Positions 36,955-45,934 of a stretch of 64,000 nucleotides of DNA are shown here, piece after piece; the first letter of the stretch is position 1, and the number at the start of each line of letters is the position of its first letter. The position numbers and the translations under genes are program-made. Origin of the DNA: Streptomyces sp. NRRL B-1140. GTDB taxonomy: Bacteria; Actinomycetota; Actinomycetes; Streptomycetales; Streptomycetaceae. Below the pieces are notes generated by a model, which was not told the DNA's origin, ran no database searches, and was given only the letters and a program-made list of their open reading frames with translations. Where the stretch lies: NCBI RefSeq assembly GCF_001280065.1, contig NZ_LGEA01000001.1, forward strand, positions 186,001-250,000. The letters run 5' to 3'.

Positions 36955-37817
36955 TCCAGCAGCGGGTCGGGACCCGAGCCCGGGCCGCCGAGGAACATCT
37001 TGCGCAGCATCGTCTCCGGTATCCCGGGCGTCGCGGCGTACGCGACGAAGTACGTGCCGAACTCGCCGTGCCCGGGCCTGCCGAAGGGCATCGCCGAGCG
37101 GAGGATCCTCAGCTCCGCGCCTTCGGGGCCGAGGACGGTGTTGACGTCCTTGTGCGAACCGGGTGCGTCGAGTTCCAGATTGGTGAGCTTGGTGCGGCCG
37201 ATCACCTTCTCCTGGGCCTCGACGGCGAGGGCGTCCCAGGCGTCCACGTCGTGCAGGTACTTCTGCACCAGGGCGTAGCTGCCGCCCCGGAAGCCGGGAT
37301 CCTCGTCGCCGACCAGTGCCGCGTCCGCCGCGGCCTGCCCGACCGGGTTCTCGGTCCCGTCGACGAAGCCGAGCAGGTTGCGCGAGTCGAAGTAGGAGAA
37401 GGCCTGCGTCTCGTCCCGCACGGTGACCGCGCCGCGCAGCCGCCGCACCAGCTCGGCGGCCAGCGCGAAGCACAGGTCGGTGCGGGCGGCCCTGATGTGG
37501 AAGAACAGGTCCCCAGGAGTGGACGGCGCGTGGTGCCGGGGCCCGGCCAGTTCGCGGAACGGGTGCAGTTCTGCGGGCCGCGGACCGCCGAACAGCCGCC
37601 CCCACGCCCGGGATCCGACCCCGGCGACGCAGCCGAGGCCGCCGTCGGGGCTGGGGAAGCCCACGGAGCGCACCAGGCCCGCGAGCGAGCCCAGCACCTC
37701 CCGAACGGCGCCTTCCCCACCGGGTTCGATCGTCGCGACCAGGAACACCGCGACCGACGCCGGCGGGTTGAGCACCGGCTGCGGCAGCGTCTCGCCCGAG
37801 GGCAGCGGTGACGTCAT
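36879..37817 (-). CDS. DyP-type heme peroxidase
   Basis: A 312-residue dye-decolorizing peroxidase. The hallmark GFVDGTENP near residues 145-153 supplies the distal Asp. FGRPGHGEFGTYFVAYAATP follows, and the proximal His region is within SAMPFGRPGHGE or the preceding ELDAPGSH. Length and lack of a signal peptide point to the cytoplasmic YfeX-like class, though some are loaded into encapsulins; no encapsulin gene is near. The ATG at 37817 has AAGGGATGGGAAG upstream; an in-frame start at 37883 gives only an Arg-rich, unconserved extension. It ends inside the convergent apbE gene. Confidence 0.92.
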   Translation of the reverse strand: MTSPLPSGETLPQPVLNPPASVAVFLVATIEPGGEGAVREVLGSLAGLVRSVGFPSPDGGLGCVAGVGSRAWGRLFGGPRPAELHPFRELAGPRHHAPSTPGDLFFHIRAARTDLCFALAAELVRRLRGAVTVRDETQAFSYFDSRNLLGFVDGTENPVGQAAADAALVGDEDPGFRGGSYALVQKYLHDVDAWDALAVEAQEKVIGRTKLTNLELDAPGSHKDVNTVLGPEGAELRILRSAMPFGRPGHGEFGTYFVAYAATPGIPETMLRKMFLGGPGSGPDPLLDYSRAVTGSLFFVPPAGFLEDLPGS

Positions 37818-38260
37818 GGCTTCCCATCCCTTCGCCCGGACGGCACGGCCCGCCCGCTCCCCCCTCGGGACGGCACGGCCCACGCCCCTGACACGATGCC
37901 CAGCGAGCGGGCGGCCGGAACTCCCGGTCTGTCACGAGCAGTTGAAGCATCCCCCTCCTGCGGCACCGGCACGTCCCCGCGGACCGGCCGGCACCGTGTC
38001 GCGGCAGGGAGCGGTGACGGCCCGTCCGCCCGCTGCGGGGCGTGCGCGCCGGGCGGCAGGGGGAGGGAACCGGCACCGGTGAAGGGCAGCGCCTCGCGCA
38101 GGCTGCCGACCCGTCGTACGTCACCCGGCGGCCCCGGCGAGCCGGCCCGGCCGACGCCCCGCGCGGCACCGGAGCTCCCTCGACTTCGTTCGTCACCCAC
38201 TCGCACCCCATCGGCACCGGTTACTGTCGTAAGTCACCGAAGGCCGACGGGGGGTTGCCC
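37818..38260. other. Divergent intergenic region, DyP peroxidase / membrane receptor
   Basis: This 443-base stretch holds both promoters. Short open frames on both strands here have Arg/Pro/Ser-rich translations, no ribosome site and no known motif, so I call none. TACTGT at 38222-38227 could be the -10 of the rightward gene, with GGGGGG ahead of its ATG as ribosome site. Confidence 0.45.
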
Positions 38261-41170
38261 ATGGTGAAGGACGCTCGCACGCCGCCGGACTGCCCTGGGG
38301 GTCACGACGGCATGCCGGAGAGCGACGCCGGGCGCCACCTCCAGAACCAACTCGAGATCCTCATCCAGGACTTCCGCAGGAGCACCGAACCACCGATGCC
38401 GGTGTTCGTCGTCCACGCCCAGGAGGGCCGGGACGACGACGCGGTGGCCGGGCTGGTCCGGCAGCTGCACGCCGGCCAGGAGGCGCACGGCACGCGCTGC
38501 GCGGTGACGCAGGACACCTACGAGGGTGCCACTGAGGTGCGCCGGGCCGCCGCCCTGGTCCGGGCGTTGAGCGACCCGCGCAAGTGGGGCGGCCCGAAGG
38601 CGCTCTACCGGCGCTACGCGTTCCCCCGGCTGCGGCTGGTGCACGCCATCGACGACGCGGTCGCGGCGCTCGGCGACAGCTGGCCGTCGCCCGCCCCGGG
38701 CAGCCCCGAGGCCGGGCAGGACCAGCATCGGCGACTGCTGGACGAGCTGGCGCAGCAGCGCTGGCGGCCGAAGAACGCCGCGCGCTGGCGCTCGGGCCTG
38801 CCGCTGTTCGACATGGCGCACATCCTCCCGGCGAGCCTCGTGACCGTCCTCGCCGCCCTGCTGGCCCGCAGCGACTGGTACGTCGCGGTCGGCGCCGGGC
38901 TCGTCTTCCTGCTGCTGCTGACCGTCCTCAACTACGTCCTGCCGGGCCGGGCCCCGATCTTCCTCTGGCTGCGCCGGGAGAGCCGCTGGTTCATGACGAC
39001 CACGTTCCTGAGGGCGGCGGACCAGGAGGAGTCCACCGAGGTGTCGCTGCTGCGGCCGGTTCGCTCCTGGAAGGCGATCGCGGCCCGCGCCTACGACGTG
39101 GCCGAGGCGCTCACGGCGGGCGGCGACTTCCACCTCCAGCTGTGCGTGCTGGCGCTGCGCGAGGACCTGCGGGACAACCACCGCCGCTGGAGCTGGGACC
39201 TGCGCGGCTTCAAACGGCCGCGTCCGCCGATGCTGTTCCTTCCGCACGCGGACGACCGCAACGGCGGTATCGAGCTGATCCGGGCCATCAGCGACGTCCG
39301 CAGCCGGCGCAGCGAGCTCGACCCGCTGCTCGTGGTGGCCGCGGTGCGCACGCACGACGTGCCGCGTCTGGAGCGCAGTGTCGTCCAGGCTCCGCCCGCC
39401 CCGGACGCGATGCCGCCGACGTTCGGCGTCCGGCTGCGCACCTGGTACCAGGAGTGGGGCCGCAACCTGCGCGCCGAGCAGTCACCCAGCCGGGAGCGGT
39501 CCGTCCTGCCGTGGGTGATGAAGATCCCGCTGCCGCACGACCAGCTGGGCCCCGTCGAGGAGGGCCGCCACCACCTGCGGGCCTCCTCCCGGCCTACGCT
39601 CGCCCGGCTGGTGTGGGCCCTGCACACCCTCGTCCTGGTCATCGCCCTGCTCACCGCGGCCACCGTCATGCGGGCCGACGCCCTGCACGACCGGTACTGC
39701 TCGGCGTCCGTGCTGACCGCCAACCGGGACACCCGGCGCGAGCAGGGGTCCGACGGCCGCACGGAGTGCATCGGCATCGCGACGGACGACGTCCGCTTCG
39801 CCGACTGGCTGCCCGCACCCCGGGCCGACGACGACATCAAGGCGCTCACGGCCGACGACGACCCGCCGTGGACGGTGGCCGACCTGGAGGACCGCATCGC
39901 CCGGCAGAACACGGACGTCGTCGCCCACCACACGGGCAAGTACGTCACCGTCGTCTACGCGGGGCCGCTCAGCGCCGACCCCGCGTCCGGCTCCTCCCTG
40001 GTGAAGGGTGCCGAGGAGCTGGCGGGCGTGTACCTGGCGCAGGCCGTCATCAACGAGAACTCCAGCGTGAAGCTGCGGGTACTGATCGCCAACGGCGGCG
40101 TCGACCTGGGCCACCAGGAGGAGATGGCGGAGGCGATCGCCGCGTACGCCGCCCACGACCCGACGGTGGTGGGGGTCGTCGGCACCGGCCGCGACCTGAA
40201 GTCGAGCCGTGCGACGACCCGCACCCTGATGCGGGCCGGCCTGCCGGTCGTCTCCGGCACGAACTCCGCGACGTATCTGCCCCGCGAGTTCGCCAACTGG
40301 TTCAGCCTGGCCGCCACGGACGAGTGGCAGACCAAGCAACTCGGTCTGATCGCCGCCCAGTTGCGCACGCCCGGCCGTCGGCAGTACGCCCTCGTCCTGG
40401 CCCGCGACACGGCGAGGACCGACGATCTCTACACCGACGAGCAGGCGCGCTACGGCCAGCGGATGCTGCGACGCCAGGGCTTCACCCTGCTCGAGCAGCG
40501 GCGCTACATCCTCAGCGGCGGCAAGCCGGAACTCCGCTCGCACGCCCAGGAGGTCTGCCGGGGCGGACGGGTCCCTTCCGTGATCTACTTCGCGGGACGG
40601 GTGGAGGACATCGACCCCCTGATGACCCAGCTGGGCACCGAACCGGGCTGCGCCGGCAAGCCCCTGGCGATCCTCACCGGCGACGACCTGTCCAAGGCCG
40701 ACTTCGCCGGCGGCGGCCACTCCGTCGCGCCGGAGGTCACGCTGTACCACGCGGCCCTCGCGGAACTGCAGAAGGCCTCCACCACCACGGCCTTCTACCA
40801 GGACGCCGCCCAGCACCTGCCGGGGCTGCGGGGCCACCGCCTGCGGTCCGACAGCCCGGCCCTGGCCAGCGGCCAGACCGCCCTCGCCCACGACGCGACC
40901 CGCGCCCTGTTCTGGGCGGCCACCCGCGACGACCGGCCGCAGAGCCGCGCCTCGACCTGGGTGAACCTGCGCAACGTCAGGATCGAGGGCATGGCCACCG
41001 GCACCATCGACTTCACCGGCGCCCCGCTCTACGGCGACCGCACCGGCCACAGCATCGTCCTCAAGGAGGTCAGCCGCGTCGCCGACGGCACGTCCGAGAC
41101 CCGGGTGCTGTGCAGACGCACCGCGGGGGACACCCGGCGCCTCACCCAGCAGGAGTGCCGAATCCGCTGA
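38261..41170 (+). CDS. Large three-helix membrane receptor: cytoplasmic NTPase-like domains plus extracytoplasmic amino-acid-binding-protein-like domain
   Basis: A 969-residue protein without a recognised name. Residues about 45-180 (PVFVVHAQEGRDDDAVAGLV, then ALVRALSD) look like the start of a P-loop domain, but no GxxxxGKT is present. Helices lie at about 184-205 and 208-228 (AVGAGLVFLLLLTVLNYVL). Residues 229-446 are cytoplasmic, with PPMLFLPHADDRNGG and DPLLVVAAV resembling core strands of a STAND-type NTPase. Helix 3 (about 447-470) leads outside. Residues 520-969 form a type I binding fold of the Leu/Ile/Val-receptor kind (VTVVYAGPLS, AINENS-type helix, VVGVVGTGRDLKSSRATTRTLM, GLPVVSGTNSATYLP). 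It would sense a small extracellular ligand. The output is unknown. GGGGGG precedes the ATG. Confidence 0.75.
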   Translation: MVKDARTPPDCPGGHDGMPESDAGRHLQNQLEILIQDFRRSTEPPMPVFVVHAQEGRDDDAVAGLVRQLHAGQEAHGTRCAVTQDTYEGATEVRRAAALVRALSDPRKWGGPKALYRRYAFPRLRLVHAIDDAVAALGDSWPSPAPGSPEAGQDQHRRLLDELAQQRWRPKNAARWRSGLPLFDMAHILPASLVTVLAALLARSDWYVAVGAGLVFLLLLTVLNYVLPGRAPIFLWLRRESRWFMTTTFLRAADQEESTEVSLLRPVRSWKAIAARAYDVAEALTAGGDFHLQLCVLALREDLRDNHRRWSWDLRGFKRPRPPMLFLPHADDRNGGIELIRAISDVRSRRSELDPLLVVAAVRTHDVPRLERSVVQAPPAPDAMPPTFGVRLRTWYQEWGRNLRAEQSPSRERSVLPWVMKIPLPHDQLGPVEEGRHHLRASSRPTLARLVWALHTLVLVIALLTAATVMRADALHDRYCSASVLTANRDTRREQGSDGRTECIGIATDDVRFADWLPAPRADDDIKALTADDDPPWTVADLEDRIARQNTDVVAHHTGKYVTVVYAGPLSADPASGSSLVKGAEELAGVYLAQAVINENSSVKLRVLIANGGVDLGHQEEMAEAIAAYAAHDPTVVGVVGTGRDLKSSRATTRTLMRAGLPVVSGTNSATYLPREFANWFSLAATDEWQTKQLGLIAAQLRTPGRRQYALVLARDTARTDDLYTDEQARYGQRMLRRQGFTLLEQRRYILSGGKPELRSHAQEVCRGGRVPSVIYFAGRVEDIDPLMTQLGTEPGCAGKPLAILTGDDLSKADFAGGGHSVAPEVTLYHAALAELQKASTTTAFYQDAAQHLPGLRGHRLRSDSPALASGQTALAHDATRALFWAATRDDRPQSRASTWVNLRNVRIEGMATGTIDFTGAPLYGDRTGHSIVLKEVSRVADGTSETRVLCRRTAGDTRRLTQQECRIR

Positions 41171-41178
41171 AGCCGGTC

Positions 41179-41586
41179 TCAGCCCTGCTCGGGGGCCAGC
41201 CGCAGCGCGATCGAGTTGATGCAGTACCGCTGGTCGGTGGGCGTGGGATACCCCTCGCCCTCGAAGACGTGCCCGAGGTGCGAGCCGCAGCGTGCGCAGC
41301 GCACCTCGGTGCGCACCATGCCGTGCGAGCGGTCCTCGATCAGCTCCACCGCGTCGGTGTCCTTCGGGTCGAAGAAGGACGGCCAGCCGCAGTGCGACTC
41401 GAACTTGGTGTCCGAGGTGAACAGGTCCGCTCCACAGGCGCGGCACGAGTAGACGCCCGGGGTCCTGGTATCGGTGTACTCGCCGGTGAAGGCGGGCTCG
41501 GTGGCCGCCTGGCGCAGCACCGCGTACTCGCCCGGGCTCAGCTCCACGCGCCACTGCTCGTCCGGCTTCTCCACGTCGTACGGCAT
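41179..41586 (-). CDS. msrB: Peptide-methionine (R)-S-oxide reductase
   Basis: A 135-residue MsrB that reduces the R-epimer of methionine sulfoxide in proteins using thioredoxin. The zinc site is formed by CRAC and CARC, the substrate pocket by SHCGWPSFFDP, and the catalytic Cys is in QRYCINSIAL. CTGGAGGCTC precedes the ATG at 41586. It lies 14 bases downstream of murC and is probably co-transcribed with it, an arrangement I recall from other streptomycetes. Its stop is eight bases from the convergent receptor gene. Confidence 0.96.
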   Translation of the reverse strand: MPYDVEKPDEQWRVELSPGEYAVLRQAATEPAFTGEYTDTRTPGVYSCRACGADLFTSDTKFESHCGWPSFFDPKDTDAVELIEDRSHGMVRTEVRCARCGSHLGHVFEGEGYPTPTDQRYCINSIALRLAPEQG

Positions 41587-41600
41587 GAGCCTCCAGCCCC

Positions 41601-42992
41601 TCAGTTCGACAGACGGTCCAGGATGTGCGGGCCGAGGTCGGTGACGTCGCCCGCTCCCATGGTGAGAACGAGATCCCCGGGCTTCGCCATTCCCGCGACG
41701 ACCGACGGGACGTCGGCCTTGTCGTGCAGCGGTGTCACGTCCGCGCCCGCGGCCCGGGCCGCCTCGACGATCAGCTCGCTCGTGATGCCCGGGATCGGGT
41801 CCTCGCGCGCCGGGTAGATGTCCAGCACGACGGAGGCGTCCGCGAGGGCCAGGGAGCGCCCCATCTCCTTGCCGAGCTCCTGGGTCCTGGAGAAGAGGTG
41901 CGGCTGGAAGACCACCAGGATCCGGGCGTCCCCGGCCGCCGCGCGCATGGCCTCCAGGTCGGCGGTCATCTCGGTGGGGTGGTGGGCGTAGGAGTCGATG
42001 ACCTGGACGCCCGCGGCCTCGCCTTTCAGCTGGAGCCGCCGCTTCACGCCCGTGTACGCGGCGATCGCCGGGGCCAGCTCGGCCGCCGGGATTCCGAGGG
42101 CCGCACCGGCCGCCAGCGCGGCGACGGCGTTGTGCGCGTAGTGCCGGCCGGGGACGGAGACCGTGAAGGTCAGCTCCTCGCCCTCCAGCACCACGGTGAC
42201 CTCGCTCTTGAGCCCCTGCGGCACGACCGACAGGATGCGCACGCCGGCGTCCTCGGACTCGCCGTAGGTCACCACGCGGACACCCCGTCCGGCGACGCGG
42301 CGGGTCAGCTCCCGCGCGCCCTCGTGGTCGGCGGCGATCACCAGCGTGCCGCCCCCGGTGATCCGGTCCACGAACGTCTCGAACGACGCGTAGATCTCGT
42401 CCATCGACGCGTAGTTGGCGTGGTGGTCGAGTTCGACGTTGAGGACGATCGCGACCTCGGGCGCGTACTTGTGGAAGCTGCGGTCCGATTCGTCCGCCTC
42501 GGCGACGAAGATCTCGCCCTCGCCGTGCAGCGCGTTGGAGCCGGGGGCGTCCAGGTCCCCGCCGATCGCGTAGGAGGGCTTCAGGCCCAGCTCGCTCAGC
42601 GACACGGCCAGCATCGACGTCGTGGTCGTCTTGCCGTGCGTACCGGCGACGGCGATCGGCCGCAGCCCGTCCATCAGGGCGGCGAGCGCGTCGGAGCGGT
42701 GCACGACGGGGATGCCGAGCTCGGCGGCGCGGGCCAGCTCGGGGTTGTCCTGCCGGATCGCCGACGACACGACCACACAGCTGGCGTCGTCGGCGAGGTG
42801 CTCCGCGGCGTGCCCGATGTGCACGGTCGCGCCCAGCGCCCGCAGCGCCTCGGCCGTCGCCGACTCCTTGGCGTCACTGCCCGCGACCACGGCCCCGCGC
42901 TGGGCGAGGATCTTCGCGATCCCGGACATCCCGGCCCCACCGATCCCGATGAAGTGCGGTCGGTCCATGGCGGGAGGAAGGCCGGCTGCCAT
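41601..42992 (-). CDS. murC: UDP-N-acetylmuramate--L-alanine ligase
   Basis: A 463-residue Mur ligase that adds L-Ala to UDP-MurNAc in the cytoplasm, the first amino-acid step of peptidoglycan precursor synthesis. The N-terminal Rossmann motif is GIGGAGMSGIAKIL; the ATP site is AVAGTHGKTTTTSML near 110; FVAEADESDRSF, LNVELDHHANY and SYAHHPTEM complete the family pattern. The ATG at 42992 is chosen because GGAG lies seven bases upstream; a TTG at 43004 is possible but has nothing ahead of it. The gene lies apart from the division and cell-wall cluster, as in S. coelicolor. Confidence 0.96.
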   Translation of the reverse strand: MAAGLPPAMDRPHFIGIGGAGMSGIAKILAQRGAVVAGSDAKESATAEALRALGATVHIGHAAEHLADDASCVVVSSAIRQDNPELARAAELGIPVVHRSDALAALMDGLRPIAVAGTHGKTTTTSMLAVSLSELGLKPSYAIGGDLDAPGSNALHGEGEIFVAEADESDRSFHKYAPEVAIVLNVELDHHANYASMDEIYASFETFVDRITGGGTLVIAADHEGARELTRRVAGRGVRVVTYGESEDAGVRILSVVPQGLKSEVTVVLEGEELTFTVSVPGRHYAHNAVAALAAGAALGIPAAELAPAIAAYTGVKRRLQLKGEAAGVQVIDSYAHHPTEMTADLEAMRAAAGDARILVVFQPHLFSRTQELGKEMGRSLALADASVVLDIYPAREDPIPGITSELIVEAARAAGADVTPLHDKADVPSVVAGMAKPGDLVLTMGAGDVTDLGPHILDRLSN

Positions 42993-43131
42993 GCGTGTCT
43001 CCAAGTTCGGGTGACGAGGGTCAGGGGGCCAAGCCTATTGCGTGCGCGGGCCCGGCCTGCCCATCAGGGGCGCGGACGACCGCGCGAACGGCCACGAACG
43101 GCCCGCACCCGGCACACCCCGCGGTCCGCCC

Positions 43132-43605
43132 CTACGCCTTGCTGTGCGAGAACAGCTTCAGCACCGGGACCCCCACCTTGTGCCGGGCCCGCGACGCCCA
43201 GTCCCGGTGGAAGAACTCCTCCACGTAATGGGGATCGGTCAGCACGATGACCTCGTCCGCACCGGCCTCCTCCACGAGGGACTTCAGCGCGTCCAGCGGA
43301 TGGTCCTCGATCAGCCGCCCCTGCGCCGGACTGCCCGAGGCGCGCAGCGCGGCGAGTGACACCTCCAGCGCCCGCTGCCCCACGCTGAGTGCCTCCTCAC
43401 CCTCCGGGGTCTCCCCTTCGCGGACGGCCTCGTCCAGTTCGCCGAGCGCCACGTCGTCGATGGCCCGCAGCAGGCGGTCCGCCTGCTCGCCCCGCGGCTG
43501 CAGCAGCACCTCGAAGGAGACCTGCTCCTCACCGTGCAAGGTGGTGACGAACTCCACGTCGGCCGACGTCAGCGCCTTCTCGATCATCAATACGCTGGTG
43601 AACAC
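43132..43605 (-). CDS. Conserved protein of unknown function (nucleotide-binding-like)
   Basis: A 157-residue soluble, acidic protein. It begins VFTSVLMIEKALTSADVEF, has a long Glu-rich helical middle (ELDEAVREGETPEGEEALSV) and ends with a Rossmann-like strand and helix ADEVIVLTDPHYVEEFFHRD and KVGVPVLKLFSH. The last part recalls universal-stress proteins, in which a putative phosphate loop would follow. Homologues next to murC in Streptomyces are often labelled indole-3-glycerol phosphate synthase, but none of the barrel motifs of that enzyme is present. The GTG at 43605 is supported by GAAGGGG seven bases upstream. The gene precedes murC by 139 bases on the same strand. Confidence 0.7.
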   Translation of the reverse strand: MFTSVLMIEKALTSADVEFVTTLHGEEQVSFEVLLQPRGEQADRLLRAIDDVALGELDEAVREGETPEGEEALSVGQRALEVSLAALRASGSPAQGRLIEDHPLDALKSLVEEAGADEVIVLTDPHYVEEFFHRDWASRARHKVGVPVLKLFSHSKA

Positions 43606-43845
43606 CAGGCGCCCCTTCTGCTCCGGGGGCCCAAGGCCCCACTTCGCCGCGGGCCGGCCGTGCCGGGCCCTGCGGAAACCATCCTTCACACAGGTACTGC
43701 CGGATCCAGTGTGCCCTCCGAAACCGAACAGAACGGCATATTCCGTCGATGAACGGACCGGCGGCGGGTCACCCCGCTTCGACGGCGTACCGGTCGGCCG
43801 GATTCCCCGGCCGCCGACACCTTGTACCCCGGGCCCGGCGTTTCA

Positions 43846-44658
43846 TCACGCGGCACGGGTGCGCCCGTACCGCGTGAACAGGAAGCCGTCCTCCTCCAGC
43901 ATCGACACCAGCCCGAAGCGGTGCGGGACGGTGACCGCCGGCCCTCCGGCGATGCGCTGCGCCTCGCCGGCCGTGAGCATCGGGGAGACGGTCAGGCACA
44001 GCTCGTCGAGCACACCGGCCGCGACCATCTGCCCGAGCAGTCGCGGGCCGCCCTCGGTGAGCAGCCGGGTGTGGCCGAGGTCGGCGAGGGCCCGGACGGC
44101 CAGGGCGGGGTCCACTCCGATGCCGTCCCCGGCGGTCACCACCCGGGCGCCCGCCTTCTCGGCGGCGGCGACGCGGTCCGCGGCGGCCGCCGCGCCCGTG
44201 AGGATCAGGGTGGGGACCAGGGGAGAGGTGAACAGCGGCAGCGAGAAGTCCAGGTCGAGACTGGCCGTGACCACCGCGATCGCGGGCGCGGGCCGCTGCC
44301 CGGCCGCCTCCCGCATGGCCGCGAAGTCCTCCCGCGCGCGTGCGGGCCGGTAGCCCTCCTTCCGCACCGTCTCGGCGCCGACGACCACGACGTCGGCCAG
44401 TGCCCGCAGCGTGCCGAAGATCCGCATGTCGGTCGCGCTGGAGATCGGCTGCGAACGGCCGTCGTGCTGGGCGGCCCCGTCCAGCGTGGACACCATGTTG
44501 GCGCGCAGCCACGGCACCGGCCCCCCGGGCCCGGGCTCCGGATAGGCGTAGGCGGCGGCCAGCTCCTGAAGGCTCCACTCCCGCCCGGCGTCCTCACCGG
44601 ACGCGCCGTCCGGCGCCGGAGCTGCTGTTTCATCGGTCACAGGGAACAGACGTCGCAT
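43846..44658 (-). CDS. RibD C-terminal domain reductase (pyrimidine reductase family)
   Basis: A 270-residue protein of the RibD_C/dihydrofolate-reductase-like fold. It shows LRANMVSTLDGAAQHDGRS near residue 52, DMRIFGTLRALADVVVVGAETVRKEGY, and the nucleotide-binding LGHTRLLTEGGPRLLGQM. True RibD C-domains reduce the ribosyl group of the riboflavin precursor; the deaminase half is absent here and no rib genes are near, so the substrate is uncertain. The ATG at 44658 begins the conserved RRLFPV but has only a weak GGAAC upstream. A GGCCGG/CCGGCC hairpin at 43796-43812 may end its transcript. It is divergent from zapE, 37 bases away. Confidence 0.8.
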   Translation of the reverse strand: MRRLFPVTDETAAPAPDGASGEDAGREWSLQELAAAYAYPEPGPGGPVPWLRANMVSTLDGAAQHDGRSQPISSATDMRIFGTLRALADVVVVGAETVRKEGYRPARAREDFAAMREAAGQRPAPAIAVVTASLDLDFSLPLFTSPLVPTLILTGAAAAADRVAAAEKAGARVVTAGDGIGVDPALAVRALADLGHTRLLTEGGPRLLGQMVAAGVLDELCLTVSPMLTAGEAQRIAGGPAVTVPHRFGLVSMLEEDGFLFTRYGRTRAA

Positions 44659-44681
44659 GCCGTGCAGTGTTCCACGCGCCG

Positions 44682-44687
44682 TAGCAT
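44682..44687 (+). promoter_or_regulatory. -10 element giving a probably leaderless zapE transcript
   Basis: TAGCAT fits TANNNT and ends eight bases before the GTG at 44696, so the transcript would begin at or within a base or two of the start codon. No ribosome site is visible, which agrees with a leaderless mRNA. The -35 is not obvious. Confidence 0.5.
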
Positions 44688-44695
44688 GGTGAACC

Positions 44696-45799
44696 GTGTC
44701 TTCTCCCCTGGCCCCCTCCGGTAGCGGCCCCATAACCGACCCGGCCCCGCTGTCCCTGTGCGCCCGTGAGCCGCACGTACCCGCGGACCGGCTGGTCGCC
44801 GAGATGGTGCCGCCGCCGCGGTTCGACTCCGTCCGCTTCAGCACGTACATCCCCGACCCGAACCAGCCCAGCCAGACGGAGGCCGTCCGGGTCCTGGAGG
44901 GTTTCGCGGCGGGCCTCGATGCGGGAGGGTCGCCGGGAGCCGGCAAGCGGCGGCTGTTCGGTTTCGGCAAGGCACCGAAGAAGGCGCCGGCCGGACCGCG
45001 CGGCGTCTATCTCGACGGCGGTTACGGCGTCGGCAAGACCCACCTGCTGGCGTCCCTGTGGCATGCCACCCCGGCCGAGCCCGCGCTCAAGGCCTTCGGC
45101 ACGTTCGTGGAACTGACCAACCTGGTCGGCGCCCTCGGGTTCCAGAAGACCGTCCAGACGCTGTCCGGGCACCGCCTGCTGTGCATCGACGAGTTCGAAC
45201 TCGACGACCCGGGCGACACCGTTCTGGTCTCCACCCTGCTCGGCAAGCTGGTCGACGCGGGTGTGGCGCTGGCCGCCACCTCCAACACGCTGCCCGGCAA
45301 GCTCGGCGAGGGCCGGTTCGCCGCGGCCGACTTCCTGCGCGAGATCCAGGGTCTGTCGGCCCACTTCCGCGCCCTGCGCATCGACGGCGAGGACTACCGC
45401 CACCGCGGTCTGCCGGAGGCGCCGCCGCCGTACTCCGACGAACAGGTGACCCGCGCGGCGCACGCCACCGAGGGCGCCTCCCTCGACTCGTTCTCGCCCC
45501 TCCTGGAACACCTGGCCCGCGTCCACCCCAGCCGGTACGGCGCTCTGACCGACGGGATCAAGGCCGTGTGCCTCACTGGAGTGCACCCGGTTCCCGACCA
45601 GTCGACGGCCCTCCGGCTGGTGGTCCTGGCGGACCGGCTCTACGACCGCGAGGTGCCCGTGCTCGCCTCGGGCCTGCCCTTCGACCGGCTGTTCAGCGAC
45701 GAGATGCTGAACGGCGGCTACCGCAAGAAGTACTTCCGGGCCATCTCCCGGCTCACCGCCCTCGCCCGCGACGCGGGTTCACTCACGGACCCCCGCTGA
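44696..45799 (+). CDS. zapE: AFG1/ZapE-family ATPase
   Basis: A 367-residue AAA-like ATPase. Walker A YLDGGYGVGKTHLLASL is at about residues 103-118, Walker B LLCIDEFELDDPGD near 164, and sensor 1 LAATSNTLPGKL near 196; then GRFAAADFLREIQG and the Arg-finger region YRHRGLP typical of the family. In E. coli ZapE interacts with FtsZ under stress, and in mitochondria AFG1 promotes proteolysis of membrane proteins. A Lys/Pro loop (GFGKAPKKAPAG) before the P-loop is a streptomycete insertion. The start is GTG at 44696, probably leaderless. A perfect palindrome about 100 bases after the stop may terminate it. Confidence 0.88.
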   Translation: MSSPLAPSGSGPITDPAPLSLCAREPHVPADRLVAEMVPPPRFDSVRFSTYIPDPNQPSQTEAVRVLEGFAAGLDAGGSPGAGKRRLFGFGKAPKKAPAGPRGVYLDGGYGVGKTHLLASLWHATPAEPALKAFGTFVELTNLVGALGFQKTVQTLSGHRLLCIDEFELDDPGDTVLVSTLLGKLVDAGVALAATSNTLPGKLGEGRFAAADFLREIQGLSAHFRALRIDGEDYRHRGLPEAPPPYSDEQVTRAAHATEGASLDSFSPLLEHLARVHPSRYGALTDGIKAVCLTGVHPVPDQSTALRLVVLADRLYDREVPVLASGLPFDRLFSDEMLNGGYRKKYFRAISRLTALARDAGSLTDPR

Positions 45800-45895
45800 C
45801 CACATCCCCCATAGCGCGTCAACCGCACCGCGGGTAGGGCTCGTTCAAGCCAGCCCACCTGCGGTTTTCAGGCTCTCTTCAGCTTGAAACGTTAA

Positions 45896-45927
45896 GTTAA
45901 CCCTGCAAACGACTTTGCAGGGTTAAC
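45896..45927. terminator. Perfect AT-rich 14-bp palindrome after zapE
   Basis: Arms GTTAACCCTGCAAA (45896-45909) and TTTGCAGGGTTAAC (45914-45927) flank CGAC. The stem is perfect, with GTGTTTCTT after it. It could be the zapE terminator. Its low GC content, its symmetry and its position about 70 bases ahead of the next gene would also fit an operator. Confidence 0.6.
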
Positions 45928-45934
45928 GTGTTTC

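Noticed and set aside
37896..38267. A 123-codon plus-strand frame between the DyP gene and the receptor gene
   Set aside because: No ribosome site, an Arg/Pro/Ser-rich translation and no recognisable motif; it overlaps the promoter regions of both flanking genes.
43132..43605. Naming this gene indole-3-glycerol phosphate synthase
   Set aside because: The protein is half the length of that barrel enzyme and lacks its catalytic Lys/Glu motifs.
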